Part shown: positions 45,686 through 56,612 of the stretch, in pieces
How positions within the stretch are numbered: the stretch's first letter is position 1
How the letters are laid out: the number at the start of each line of letters is the position of its first letter
Origin: Sarocladium kiliense
Lineage: Eukaryota; Ascomycota; Sordariomycetes; Hypocreales; Sarocladiaceae
NCBI GenBank assembly: GCA_030734395.1
Contig: JAUZTG010000023.1
Location: 248,001 to 312,000, forward strand
Reading direction: 5' to 3'
Length of the DNA: 64,000 bases
Made by a program: the position numbers and the translations under genes
The notes under the pieces: generated by a model
Seen by the model: the letters and a program-made list of their open reading frames with translations, nothing else
The model's database searches: none
What the model was told of the DNA's origin: nothing

Positions 45686-47289
45686 GCATCCTGAGCATTT
45701 GATGCTCGGAGGGATCTTCGGGTCGTTGAGCTTCAGAGCAGAGCAGCTTAGAATGAGTTATGTTGATGGACACACGAGGATACATGAGGATACGGCCTAG
45801 CTACGATGAATTAAATCACTGGACTGGTTGAGCATACAATGCCCACCAATTTGTTATGTTGACTTGGAGACATGCGATATATGAAACGCGCAATCCTCCG
45901 TTTCCTCAATCGACTCAAGCTGTGTTCCAGCGAGCAGTATATTTATAGCTCTCTCTCTCGAGTCTAATGCCCGATGATGGAGGAATGTCAGCACGGCTCG
46001 TCCAAGTCGACCACTGAGAGTAATTCTATTCAATCAATTCGTAATCATCTACGCGTATATGCTCCTCTCCAAAGCTTCGACCATCTTTCAGATCAACACA
46101 TCAACTTCCCAAGCGACCTTCGCGAAACAACACTAAACCAGCCGGAACGCCTCCATCCCGTCGGCATCCTCCTCATCCGAGCCCACATCTCCCCCAGATC
46201 CTTAGCAGCCAACTAGCGCAGTCCGCACAACCACCTCCCAAGAGGCTAGCTGCACCTTGTTAGATAAATTTGTCTTTGTCGGGAATTGCTGAGAAAAACC
46301 GACGCGTTGATTGGTTGATGTCGGACTCATCTGAGACCTTTTTTTTGAAAAGTGGTTGACGTTACTTTTCCCCATTCGGGTTGTTTGAAGCCTTGGTGTA
46401 GGTGGGTTCTAGCTGCTATGGGCGACGACGATCCGAGACCAGGGTGCATGCATGTAATGACATCGCGGTGCATCGGCAGGTTCAAAGTTTGCGCAAGGTG
46501 AGAGCTAGAACTGCCAGTGAGGCGCTCATGTCAGCTGGATCGCAGAAACCACGAGTTTGAATGAGGAGGATGAGGAATATTATTGCAGAGTGAACTCGAC
46601 AATGCAATTGCATACACGTCATCTATCTATCACAAGTGGTAATATCATAGAAATCAAACACCCTGTCCATCACCAGGAAAACAAGATAATACTCGATCTC
46701 CGCTATGATCACCGTCTTCCCGGACCTCATCTCACTGACCTGGACCGGCAGGCAGCCCGTCCCTTGGCGAAACACAGGTCACCCGGCTCGGCTACGCCCA
46801 TTCCATCCCCCCAGCCTAACAAGCCCCAGCCAACCACATCCCTCCCATTCCTCATCCCGAGCTGCTAGATTGACGAACCATTGCAGTATCCATAGCCCTA
46901 CTTCCAAATCGGGCAGCCTCCTTCCATCGTCGCCACTGGACACATGCACCCGGCCCAACGCTTCTTGGAGATGACTTTCGTTCAGAGGGCCTGAACTAGG
47001 CTTCATTTGGAGCTCTTCTCCTCTTCTGCTAAGTCCTCGGAAGGCGGTTTGCCGGCCACGCTATGGATCATGACTGCAAGGGTGGGAAGCTCTGGGGCGG
47101 AGGTCCAATGTGCCGTGTCGTGTAAGTGAGATTGACCCAAGCACCACTGTACGCACAATGGGTTCCCCTTAAGACCACGACCTGCTGTCAGGTGCCCTGA
47201 CTCTGGCCCTCCTCCCCTTTGATTTTCTCTGTAAACCTCTCGTGATCTTCTAGCCTACATTCACTTGTGCTGCGTATACCCCCTTCAAC
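45686..47289. other. Intergenic region
   Basis: 1.6 kb between two plus-strand secreted-protein genes. The minus strand near 46154-46200 shows a short acidic open run ending in a stop, too short to support. Nothing else is recognised. Confidence 0.4.
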
Positions 47290-48369
47290 ATGCGTTACAG
47301 TAACCTCGCCATCCTGGCTGCCGCCACTGCTGCCTCAGCCCAGCGTCCTGAGGATGAGTCCATCTGCGACTTCTACACCAAGGCGCTTCTCAAGGAGAAC
47401 AACGCGACGAACCAGGCTACCCTCCTCACCTTGGTCGTGAACACCGTCGTCATTGGCAACTGTACGATATCCTCACCGACAATCAAACGAAACTTGACTG
47501 AACAGCCTGCTAACACCAACAATCTCAGACACTGAGCCCAATGTCGGCATCAAGGTCCCCGGTATCCTTGCCGAGGGTGAGATCGACGGCGAGAAGGTCA
47601 ACCTGCTCCCTTACTTCAGCGGAGACCTCAAGTCCACCAACCGCAACAACAAGGCTGTCTCAGTCAACTTCCTCGACGGCGGTGCTGCCGAGCCCCTGAA
47701 GGAGAACAAGCCTGCCAACGATGAGAAGTCGAACCAATAGTATGTACCCCTTCACATTCAATCAATCTGAAGACAGTGCTGCCCTGGACCTGAATGTTCA
47801 CTAACATTGACACTTTTAGCTTCCTCCTCACCCACCTTTACCAGTTCTTCGGCTCCCTCCTCGGCTGCTCCGAGCAAGGCATGGCCGGCTTCGACGCCTA
47901 CAGCGCCGACCCCAGCATGTACGACGTCCACAAGTTCATGGACCTTTCCAAGGCCGAGATGGACTACTTCATCACCCAAGTCGGCCTATCGGCCGCCTCC
48001 TTCGGTGTCGCCGATGCCGACGTCACTGCCGTTGGCGAGTCCCTCAACAAGCTCTTCAACGTCCGCTGCGCCCCTGCGACAGAGGTCATCAAGGGTCAGG
48101 GCAAGCAGCTGCAGAGCATCTGCATCAACGAGGAGACCTGCCCGTTGGCGGAGGACGCGGTTTGCTCCAAGTACGACAAGGCAACGGAGCCGGAGATGGC
48201 TGGTAACTCGACCACGACCATGAGCGGCACTATGGAGCCTACTGGCACCACGATGGAGCCCACTGGATCAAGCACCGAGGCCCCTGGTACTGTCGAGACT
48301 GGTGCGGCGGCTGCCAAGGGATTGAGTGTTGCTGCTCTTGTGGCTGGTTTGGCTGCGTTCGCCCTGTAA
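47290..48369 (+). CDS. Predicted GPI-anchored cell-surface protein
   Basis: Three exons: 47290-47461, 47529-47739, 47820-48369; 933 bases, 310 residues. Signal peptide MRYSNLAILAAATAASAQ. The mature part contains DESICDFYTKALLKENNATN, NFLDGGAAEPLKENKPAND and, across the second intron, QYFLLTHLYQFFGSLLGCSE, with a few conserved-looking cysteines (INEETCPLAEDAVCSKYD). A Thr/Ser-rich stalk includes an imperfect repeat (MEPTGTT then MEPTGSS). The C-terminus is hydrophobic (GLSVAALVAGLAAFAL) and preceded by small residues, a GPI signal. I do not recognise the extracellular domain. Confidence 0.75.
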
Positions 48370-48768
48370 TGTCGCTAATCGATAATATCCTTGTTAGCGG
48401 TTGAGGTTGTCGGGTTGGCCTCGAAAGAGAGAAATAATCAAACCCTTTTGAATTATTGTCTTCGTCCAGTTTGGTGAACTTGAATTAGGCATGGAACGTG
48501 CAACTCAAAAAGGAGAATGCAACCCGATGGGAAAAGGGACTTCGGGAATTATTGTCATTGAATTCGAGATAATATAATCTTGTTGGGCCACACAGGAACG
48601 CCATGATCATGTCTTCCCCACCCCTTGTAAATGCTAAAACAACAAATGAGCCTCAGTAGTAACGCCCCAAATAACTCCTCAAGTGTCCGGGCTCCATGTA
48701 GCGTAAGACGTTATGTGTTGTAAATGTCACTCCGTAGAGTCTCCCTTGAATCGACCAGGTATAAATAG
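48370..48768. other. Convergent intergenic region
   Basis: 399 bp between two gene ends. No gene or repeat is seen. Confidence 0.4.
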
Positions 48769-49757
48769 TCAAATAACTCGCCGCAATCGCCTAAATTTGA
48801 TGATGGGCATCCGCGTCTTCTTCTTCTTCTCTGTCGGATCCTTCGGTGATGGTGCTGCCTCAGTAGGCGTAACCGGATGACTCGTGGGTGACTCGATTCT
48901 CGGTGGAGTGGTATCAGATTCTTGACTGACGTCCCTTGCGTAGTCGAGGGTGTAGAACACACTGCCGTCCCGAACCTCGGCGAGGTTCAATGGCAGAGGG
49001 ATGACAGACAGCATCGGAAAGTCGGCTAGCGAGTAGTTGGTGAACACCGACCAGAACCGACGCTGTGAGCCATCTTCATTTGGTAGAGCATATGTCGAAG
49101 GGTATGGCGTTTCACGGCGGCTGTTGTGAAGGAACGCCCTTGCACCATAAATATCCTGAAGTTGGCGCATTCGTGCTGCGAGGGTAGTGTTAGATGTGAG
49201 GAGTCTATCCATCCTCAAGTTCAGAGCCTTGCGGCTGTGTTGAGCATCAGCGTCCCCATGGCTACAAATCGTTAGCAAATGGACAAATGCGCATGAACGC
49301 TTGTCGAGCCATCTTACCATTTCAAAATATTAATAATGGTGGTCATCGAAATGCTTTGCCAGCGGATCCTATTGGAAAGGGAGCTGATGCGTTGGCTGTA
49401 CTGATTCGAAAGAGCAGTCATGGTGACGCCAGGAAGTTTGAGTCTCTCAGAAATAGCAGCACAGATTGTATCGAGCTCCGCAAAAGCCAGGACAAGGTCG
49501 GTGAGGATAGTGGCGATCGGGTCAATGCCAACCCAGGCAGCTCGTTGGGGAAAAGGCAGCTCGCCCGTCTCGACGAGCGCCAGTGTGTTGTAGAGGAGAG
49601 TGATCGTAGATCGACATTGCTTCACCTCCTTAAGTGCAATATTAAACGCTGAAGTGCTGTCGCGAGTGATGCCATCGACATCCCAGTAGGAGTCCGTCAC
49701 CTTTCGGGAGACGGCAAGGAGGCCGATGACGGCAGTAGTGACTGTGATCTTGTCCAT
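48769..49757 (-). CDS. Stand-alone STAND N-terminal (HeLo-like) domain protein
   Basis: Two exons, 49757-49318 and 49261-48769; 933 bases, 310 residues. The first 150 residues form a helical bundle pattern starting MDKITVTTAVIGLLAVSRKV and AFNIALKEVKQCRSTITLLY, as in the 'fungal N-terminal domain of STAND proteins' (PF17111 type). Such domains normally precede a NACHT or NB-ARC; here no nucleotide-binding domain follows. Instead there is a second helical part, a proline- and threonine-rich linker and a strongly basic end (KKKKTRMPIIKFRRLRRVI). It may act as a partner or output protein of an NLR, or be a truncated derivative. The domain call is by pattern, so moderate. Confidence 0.6.
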
Positions 49758-52700
49758 AGCAAGGACAGGAGGCTCTGGGCCTCTTCTTAGGAGGGGGTCA
49801 GGTAGTGACGTTGTCAGCGCTCTCTGGGCAGCGCAAGCCTTGGTCGATAAGCTTCCATGGACTTTGAAGTTGGATGTTGATGAACCGGGGTATGTGGCCC
49901 CCTGGTCGTCTCAGATCATAACCGTGGATACGCAAAGTACGGTACGTGGCAAAGACTGGGCTCAAGTCTGAGACGGATGCCGGCAGTTGAATGACTAAGG
50001 CGTGTAAGTTGCGTAACAAATCGAGTCGAAACAGATAATATGTTGTCGATAGGCTGCAGAGCGTTGCAATGCACAAGATTACGGAATGACGGACGTCGGA
50101 GGTGAGGTGCCGTGATGGGTGGACGTTTTAGACGGAGTGGGAAACGGAAGCGAGAGTGCCAAGACGGAGCTGGTGCCGTTGGTGACGCGAGTGCCGAAAC
50201 GCAGGAACAGCGGCTGCAGCGGTGGTGAGAAGAGAGCACCAGAGAAAGCAGGGCGAGGGTTCCGATTTTAATAATCAAAGACCTTGAGAACTGGAGCTAG
50301 CAGAGGAGCGTCGACTTCGAGAAGGGTCCCGGCAGTAGATCCTGTCGTTTGACTCGGGGAGAGGTCGCAAGACGAGCAAGTCGCAGCAGGGAGGTGGTAG
50401 GAGGCGAGACCCAGGCAATATGTAGTAGGGCGCGGGAATAACGGCTGTGCTTGGTGGATTCTAGTGGGAAAGGAGGATCCAGTCGAACTGTCGCAAGCGG
50501 GAGAGCGAGCGACGATAGAGACGAGGAGACAAGAGAGTCAGTCGAGCGAGGAGAGGCGAAGAAGTAGAAAAGGTGGTAGGACCAGTAGTAGGCGGATGGT
50601 GTTCGTAATTAGTGGGAGCAACAGTAAGGACAGGACGGCAGGCCGGCGAGACGTCACAGGTAGGAGGAGGAGGAAGAAAGTTTGAGTAGAAAGAACGTCG
50701 GACCCTCAGTGGTGTGTTGCTCGGATGGAGAATCAGAGGAGTGGACGACGAAAGAGCATGAATGGATTGATGGGAGGGAGAATGCAGCGAAAGCGCGAGG
50801 CCCTGGGACAAGACGATGATGAAAGTGAGAGGCGCCCAGACAGCTAGACAGACAGAGGACAGGCTACAGAGAGTGAAGAAAGACATGGGGAAACCTGCGG
50901 AAGACGGCAGCAGACCAGCTAAAAGTGGTGCCATTCCGGGCGCCACACAGGTAGCGCGAAGGTAGCGGGCAAGTACCTTACCGCCGGGGGTGTTTTGTGT
51001 GGGTGCTGGGCTGAGCGAGGAGGTGGTGGAAGTGGTGGTCCAGGCTGGTCTGTCTCTTCGTCGGTGTACGATCAGGGTACTAGGAGCAGCTACCTACTGG
51101 ATGCGGACTTCAATAGTCGTGTTAACAGACGATGGGGACACACTCTCAACAATCCAGTTAGTCGGCATATCTGCTCGATCAATCAATCACCTGTGGATAT
51201 GGACAAAGCTACACTCCTCGTCTCAGCTGGAGGACCACAAAGCGACCTTTGCTGGAAGCGGGAAAGGCAGATCGGGTCACGGATATTCGGCAAGTCGCGC
51301 CCCTCCTTTGGGATGCCCAGGCTGCACTCCAGTGGATGATGGGGGTGCCCACAGGGGACCGTTATAGGGGACCCTCGACTCGCAGCGACAGTGTCGGCAT
51401 GCACTAAAAAAAGGGCCATGCTGGTACTAAGGCACTCGACTCTGCGACCCTTCGTACTAGGGGTACAGAGGCATCCCATCCCGGACCTACCCCCCCAACG
51501 TGCTCTAGGGGAAGGGCTTCGAATGGGTTGGCATCCCCCATTGGCACTGCATTCTTTGCTGGATGGATCTGGGAGATGCCGACAGAGCCGCAGAAGGGGA
51601 ATGCATCCAGAACATGGCCATTGACCATCGACCATCGCGAAAAAGTAAGAGTGCAGCGCAGCGCCCATCTCGGCAGACCGGCACGCTTTGTGCACACCCG
51701 GTGTCACACCACGTCAGACTTGACTGACTTTGCTACAGTTCGTTTGCTGATGTCCGACAAATGATTGCTGGATGTGAAACTGAATCCTATTTGCTGCATG
51801 CAGTTGATGATCTTCGTGAGAGTCTTGAACAGTGATGTCGCAACACCTGCCCTCACAACATCTCGTCATGCCTCTATCCGTTTCATGCATCTACCCAGTT
51901 CTCCGCCCCTCCATCACTGCCCAACTATCGTGCACGATACCCCTCCTCTCATCTCCCTCCCATCTCCTGACCTTCGCCATGACCCCCACTATTCACCTCA
52001 ATCTCCCTACAGTGCGACACCTAGCTTTTCAGCCCCTCCAAATATACACGAGCCAGATCAATCTTCCGGCCTCCTCCATCCACATTTGCATCCACCGACT
52101 TGCCTGTTCCCAGTTCTGACAGCCCTGACTTCTTGTGCCTGCCAACAGCCAGCCTGCCGAGTGTGGCACCCGATGCACCCTGCAGCCAAGTCTCGGATGT
52201 CCCCGGCCATTGTGACGCGCCAATCTCTTGGAACATCTGCTACCTCCAAACCCTGGGGCATTCTATTGATCGGCAATTCGTCCCAACACATCGCGTTGCC
52301 AATGCTTGGAGCGATTCCGTCCCAAGGCCTTGACGTTGCTCCGAAACGTTTGGCATCTACTCTTAGGCTCTTGGGAGCATTACGCGTCCTTACTTGGTCA
52401 TGTTTTGCCCATCTGTTATGCTGACCTTTTTCGCCTAGCTGCTTGGCGATAGCCTCGTGTTCTATCAGAGAGGGGGAAGTCGAAGTTCCCCTGGGTTCCT
52501 CGCGAAGCGTGATTCTGCCTTCCCCAGATCCGGCTGTGAGCATGAGTCAGCTTGGCCCCGTTAACCACGATCATCATTCCTCCCCTGTCAGCAATGCGCA
52601 CGACCACCCATTTTCCCCGAGTTCCCTCGACAGACTTGCGACCTTGAGATCATGTGTATCGCTCTCGCATCATTGCATCGATCATCAATCCGACACTAAG

Positions 52701-53600
52701 GACGTCTTAGAGCAAGAGATTGTAATCACTAGCTTCGCCTCGGAACAGCTCTGCCGGGGATCTTCTGTGATCGGCATATAGTGGATCATTGGTACCGTTC
52801 CCGTCTTCATGTCGTGAGTCTCTGAAAGGCATACGTCGCGAGAGACGTACAAAGCCCACGTCACATGGCCTTCAGTCGCGACACATGCTTAACAACAGCA
52901 AACGTTGACACGGGGCAGTGCGTCGTGTGTAAGCCAAAGCCTAATCGTCGCTGTATGCTCAACAAACCTTGTTGTATCCGTGTTTGCCGTCCAATATCAG
53001 AGTCTTGGCACTGGAGGCCTCTATTCGTTCTCCGCAAATGGTGTAGATGGGTCTGCCAAGTGCGTGAAGTGCTCGGTCCGCTGCCGCCAGTTCAAAGTGG
53101 GATGTAAATCAGTGAAGTGAAGAATCAGATCACGCTCGCGCTCCGAGTCCGTATACTCCGTACAGTACCAGACTTTACGGTGCCGTTGTTGCCGGCCCTG
53201 GTGGAGACGCGGAAATGCAAGATTATAGGTTTGATGGTGCGAATTCCAAGGGCCTTGACTCGGCGGACTTGTGCCGGAGCCGAATCTCTAATCAATCAGG
53301 GGTATAGAGTTTGGGTAAGCAGACGTGTTTTAAGGTTGCCGAAGGTTCAGAGTTGTATCATCATTCTGCCTCACCGACTTCGGAAGTTCGCTTATAGAGT
53401 CGCGAAATGATCCGTTCAACCCCACCGGAATCGGTGTTGGAGGCAAGTGAAGCGTTGACATTGCCATCGACTCTGTGAGATGCGTGTCCTGGTCACCGTA
53501 CCTGAGTTACATCCAAGTCTGTTGGACCGAACGCCGTAAACAAGTTCGAGGAGCCAGTATCCCATCGGCCTTGGAGTCTATCATGAAGACACCCGAGCGA
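49758..53600. other. 3.8 kb region without a supportable gene
   Basis: The largest gap of the window. From about 50290 to 50680 the plus strand is strongly purine-rich, so the minus strand reads as a long pyrimidine tract, as in fungal 5' leaders of a minus-strand gene. Open frames (for example minus 50461-50946 and plus 51765-52424) start without ATG or lack protein-like features. From 51800 to 52700 the plus strand is pyrimidine-rich. No repeats, transposon ends or RNA genes were recognised. Confidence 0.45.
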
Positions 53601-54473
53601 TTACTTGTAGAAATATCTCCTCGGCCAGATATTCATGGCCGTCTTCCTGCCGCTCGTCACCGGCAGCCCAGCATGCTTCACTCTCGTATCGCCCTTCCCT
53701 TCGCCGTCCAAATTCATCCAAAACAATGCATTCCCCTTGACTGGCCTAAACGCCAACCCACCCTTCTCATGCGCCCTCCAAAGCGCCCGAGTCTCACCAC
53801 TCTGAAGCTGTAGTGAAGGTCCCGTGATCGCCGTCACGTTCGGGAACCATGTCTCTCCTTCTTCGCAGCCATCTTCTAGTATAGCGAAGAAGCTGCCCAC
53901 CCTATTCCAAAATCTGTGTGTCCCGTCTTTGACCGTTAGTCGTTGTGGGAGGTTATACCAGTCGTAGTGGAGGTTGAACTTCTGGCCCTCTGTGTACCTC
54001 ACAAGCTGCGGCATGCCCATCTCATCGTCCTCCTTCCCTTCCAACAGCGTCCCTGCGAAAGCTCTCGCCCGATTGAGTACGCAAGATACCGCCTCGTCAG
54101 ACGCTGGTAGGAAAGCGGTAACTGAAGTTCGATCCGGGTCAGTCTTAGTGCGGCCTGCACGTGTGATCACCGAGGGCTTGAACTTCGGCGACGCAGTCTC
54201 GAGGAGGGAGTTGATGTCCGCTTCGGGGAGGAAGTTGTGAATGTAGATGACGAGAGGGTCGAGCGAGATAATCTGAGTGGTGTAGCTGTGGGAAGGATCG
54301 CAGTGATAGATGATGTTGGAGCAGGTGGTGGATTGGAAGAGGTAGGTTCGCAGGTCGGATGCGAGGTTGGTGATAGTGAACGAGGTACTGCTGGAGGAGA
54401 AATAGGACCACGACACAGCCATGAGAGCCGGCACAGCGGCGAGGCTTGCGATCTTGGGTATCCAACCTGGCAT
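53601..54473 (-). CDS. Prolyl 4-hydroxylase-like 2OG-Fe(II) dioxygenase
   Basis: Single exon, 290 residues. An N-terminal hydrophobic segment (IASLAAVPALMAVSWSYF) suggests an ER signal anchor. The double-stranded beta-helix ligands are visible: GQKFNLHYDWY (His-x-Asp), DTRVKHAGLPV (distal His) and SGRKTAMNIWPRRY (2-oxoglutarate-binding basic residue). Upstream sits VIYIHNFLPEADINSLLE and SVITRAG, typical of the P4Hc domain. It is about half the size of animal collagen P4H alpha and like many fungal proteins of this family. Substrate unknown. Confidence 0.88.
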   Translation of the reverse strand: MPGWIPKIASLAAVPALMAVSWSYFSSSSTSFTITNLASDLRTYLFQSTTCSNIIYHCDPSHSYTTQIISLDPLVIYIHNFLPEADINSLLETASPKFKPSVITRAGRTKTDPDRTSVTAFLPASDEAVSCVLNRARAFAGTLLEGKEDDEMGMPQLVRYTEGQKFNLHYDWYNLPQRLTVKDGTHRFWNRVGSFFAILEDGCEEGETWFPNVTAITGPSLQLQSGETRALWRAHEKGGLAFRPVKGNALFWMNLDGEGKGDTRVKHAGLPVTSGRKTAMNIWPRRYFYK

Positions 54474-55162
54474 CTTGCTTCTGCCGAGACCTCACTCTCG
54501 TGTTGCAGTTAGGTAGTCCTATTGAGCTAAGTGACGGAGGTGAGTCTTTGCAATTGGCATTAGTCGATGTTCAAGACATCATAAAATTTTCCCTCCTCAA
54601 ATGAAGGAACGGAATGAGAAGACAGCCTGGCAAGACGTTATGGGGGAATTGCTGATCGCAATGGGACATGTCGCTCCGAGCTGTCCCAAAGCAGAGTCGT
54701 CTGCTTCTTGTTTCGCGGCATGTAAATGAAGACAACCCCTCATGCGGCGATCACTGCCGAATCGTTCCTGCATGGTACCTATTAAGGCATGCGCCTCTTC
54801 ATGCAGCTCATCTTGAACACTGTACTGCCTGACTGCGAAAGCCAGGTAGGATGTGGTGATAATGCTGAGCTGAAAAGGGTGGTGTTCGTTCGTCTACTCA
54901 CGATGCATGAGTATGAATAGTAGCGTTGTCCCAGCGGAGGACCGATGAAAACCACTTTTTGTACATTTCCTGCAATCCTTGACGCCACCCAAAGACAAGC
55001 GCTGGCTGTATATAGCAACAGAATCGTACAAAACCAACCTACTAGTAATGTACATGTTTTCCCCGTCTCGTGCGTCGGACTCATTGCGACCCCCACCCAT
55101 TCGAGTGTGACAACATCGTCGAGTCCAGCAATGATTCATCCATTTCCTCCCAATGCATCCGC
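54474..55162. other. Intergenic region
   Basis: 689 bp between the start of the dioxygenase gene and the end of the BTB gene. Nothing recognisable is seen. Confidence 0.4.
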
Positions 55163-56136
55163 TCAATCTTTCCCACCGCTGCTGTGTCGAGCTCGTTTCC
55201 GTCCGCTGCCCGTCGCTGGGTGCATCTTCTCGTTGCGCTCCTTCTTGAGCTTGTCGTCGAGCACTCTCGCTACAGACCGGGTTAGTGTCATCCCTAAACA
55301 GCCTCCACAGCTGAAAGTAGGAATCAACTCACTGAGAACATCGTAACCGAACTGCGGAAACTCCAAACACAAGGCCTTGAACTCGTCCTCCGCCTCTGCC
55401 CGCAGAGTATGCGACCTCGTCGCCCTGACCACCGTATCGTCCTTGTTCGTGTACTGATACGCATATCTCGCAAACACAATCTCCCATTAGACGGTGGCGT
55501 TGACGCAGTGGACCTTTGAGCTCGCGAGGGCACGTAAGGCGCGGATCTGGAACTTCTCGGCGAGGGTGTAGACGCGGGCGTGCTTGAGGAGCTCTGAGCC
55601 GGTGTCGTCGACGGTGGGAATGGAGGGGTGGAATTCGAGATCGCGGGTGCCGGGGACTTTCTTGGGGAAGTATTCGCCGGTGTAGAGGTATTCGAGGAAG
55701 CAGGAAACGGCTGCGACGTCGTCGTCAAGGAGCTCGATTCTGCGTGGCTAGGCGCGAACTCTGATAAGCACGGAAGCTTTGTAGTAGCCGTATGGCTAAT
55801 CAATGCGGTGGTACTCACGGCGCCCTCTTCGAACTTGTCGCATATCTCTTTGAAGTACGGACTCTTGCAGAGCAATGCCTGATGCGCCGACAATGACGTC
55901 TGCTCCTCTTTGCCGACGACGAGGGTGACTATCGGACTGGCGAGGTAACTCAGGAATGTCGTAGGCTGCTCTGTCTCTTCTCCAGCGAATGGGAGATCGT
56001 TGTTCGCATTGACACTGTTGCCATAATCCTGCTTCTCGCCCTCGCCTGCATCCTCTGCCATCTCCACGTCTGCATTGGTGGTATTATCGTCGCCTTCGTC
56101 GAGGTTGACGATGGTCTGTTCGTGCTCCTCAGACAT
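55163..56136 (-). pseudogene. BTB/POZ domain gene with internal TAA
   Basis: Exons 56136-55819, 55747-55333 and 55269-55163 form 840 bases in one consistent frame, but a TAA at 55489-55487 interrupts exon 2. Translation would stop after 192 residues. The BTB core is intact: SPIVTLVVGKEEQTSLSAHQ, LLCKSPYFKEICDKFEEG, then across a normal intron RRIELLDDDVAAVSCFLEYL and YTGEYFPKKVPG. After the stop, the same frame continues for 87 more codons with family text (FARYAYQYTNKDD, SHTLRAEAEDEFKALCLEF, GYDVL joined across an intron to TRVLDDKLKKERNEK) and a final natural stop. No intron can remove the TAA without breaking the frame. It may be a recent nonsense mutation, readthrough or a sequence error. 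Confidence 0.8.
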
Positions 56137-56612
56137 GGTCGCGGCTCCACATGTGGTTGAAACGAGTGTTTTCGTGGCCAGTTCGGCAATTGGCACGTTA
56201 GTTACTAGAATGAATGACTATGGCTATGCAAAAGGAAAAGAAACGGCAATGCGATGCGATGCGAACTGGAAGCTGTTTCTGGTAGCTCAGACGGGCAGAG
56301 CTCGCTGGTGGTACCTTGCGTTAGCACGTTTGTGGGGTCAATGGCAGCCTCACCTTGTCAACCGCCAAAGCTCTTGGTGCCGATGTTGCATATCAGTTGC
56401 TACGCCTCTTAATCGCTCTTACATTGTCGGCGATTTACCCAATCGCGCAACTACCGATGGTGATCAACGAAATGCATTATATTGTAGCTCTCGGACAGAA
56501 ATGTCCTGCAGCTCATCATCACCATCTGAGAGCGCACGGAGGGCCAGCACCACACAACCGCGGATACTCATCAATACCGTCACCACAACATCGTCCAATC
56601 ATCAAATAAATC
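56137..56612. other. Divergent intergenic region
   Basis: 476 bp between the BTB gene and the SDR gene. Nothing clear beyond short ORFs is seen. Confidence 0.4.

Noticed and set aside
46154..46216. Short acidic open run on the minus strand (GSDEEDADGMEAF then stop)
   Set aside because: Looks protein-like but has an upstream in-frame stop and no acceptor that extends it; too short to support.
50461..50946. 161-codon minus-strand ORF with a hydrophobic start
   Set aside because: It begins without ATG at its 5' end and its composition follows the pyrimidine tract of that strand; probably untranslated leader.
51765..52424. 219-codon plus-strand ORF in the gene-poor region
   Set aside because: Non-ATG start, composition dictated by a pyrimidine-rich strand, no domain.
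55487..55489. Removing the BTB stop by a small intron
   Set aside because: Candidate GT-AG pairs around it are under 50 nt, delete conserved text or shift the frame, so the TAA stays in the mature message.
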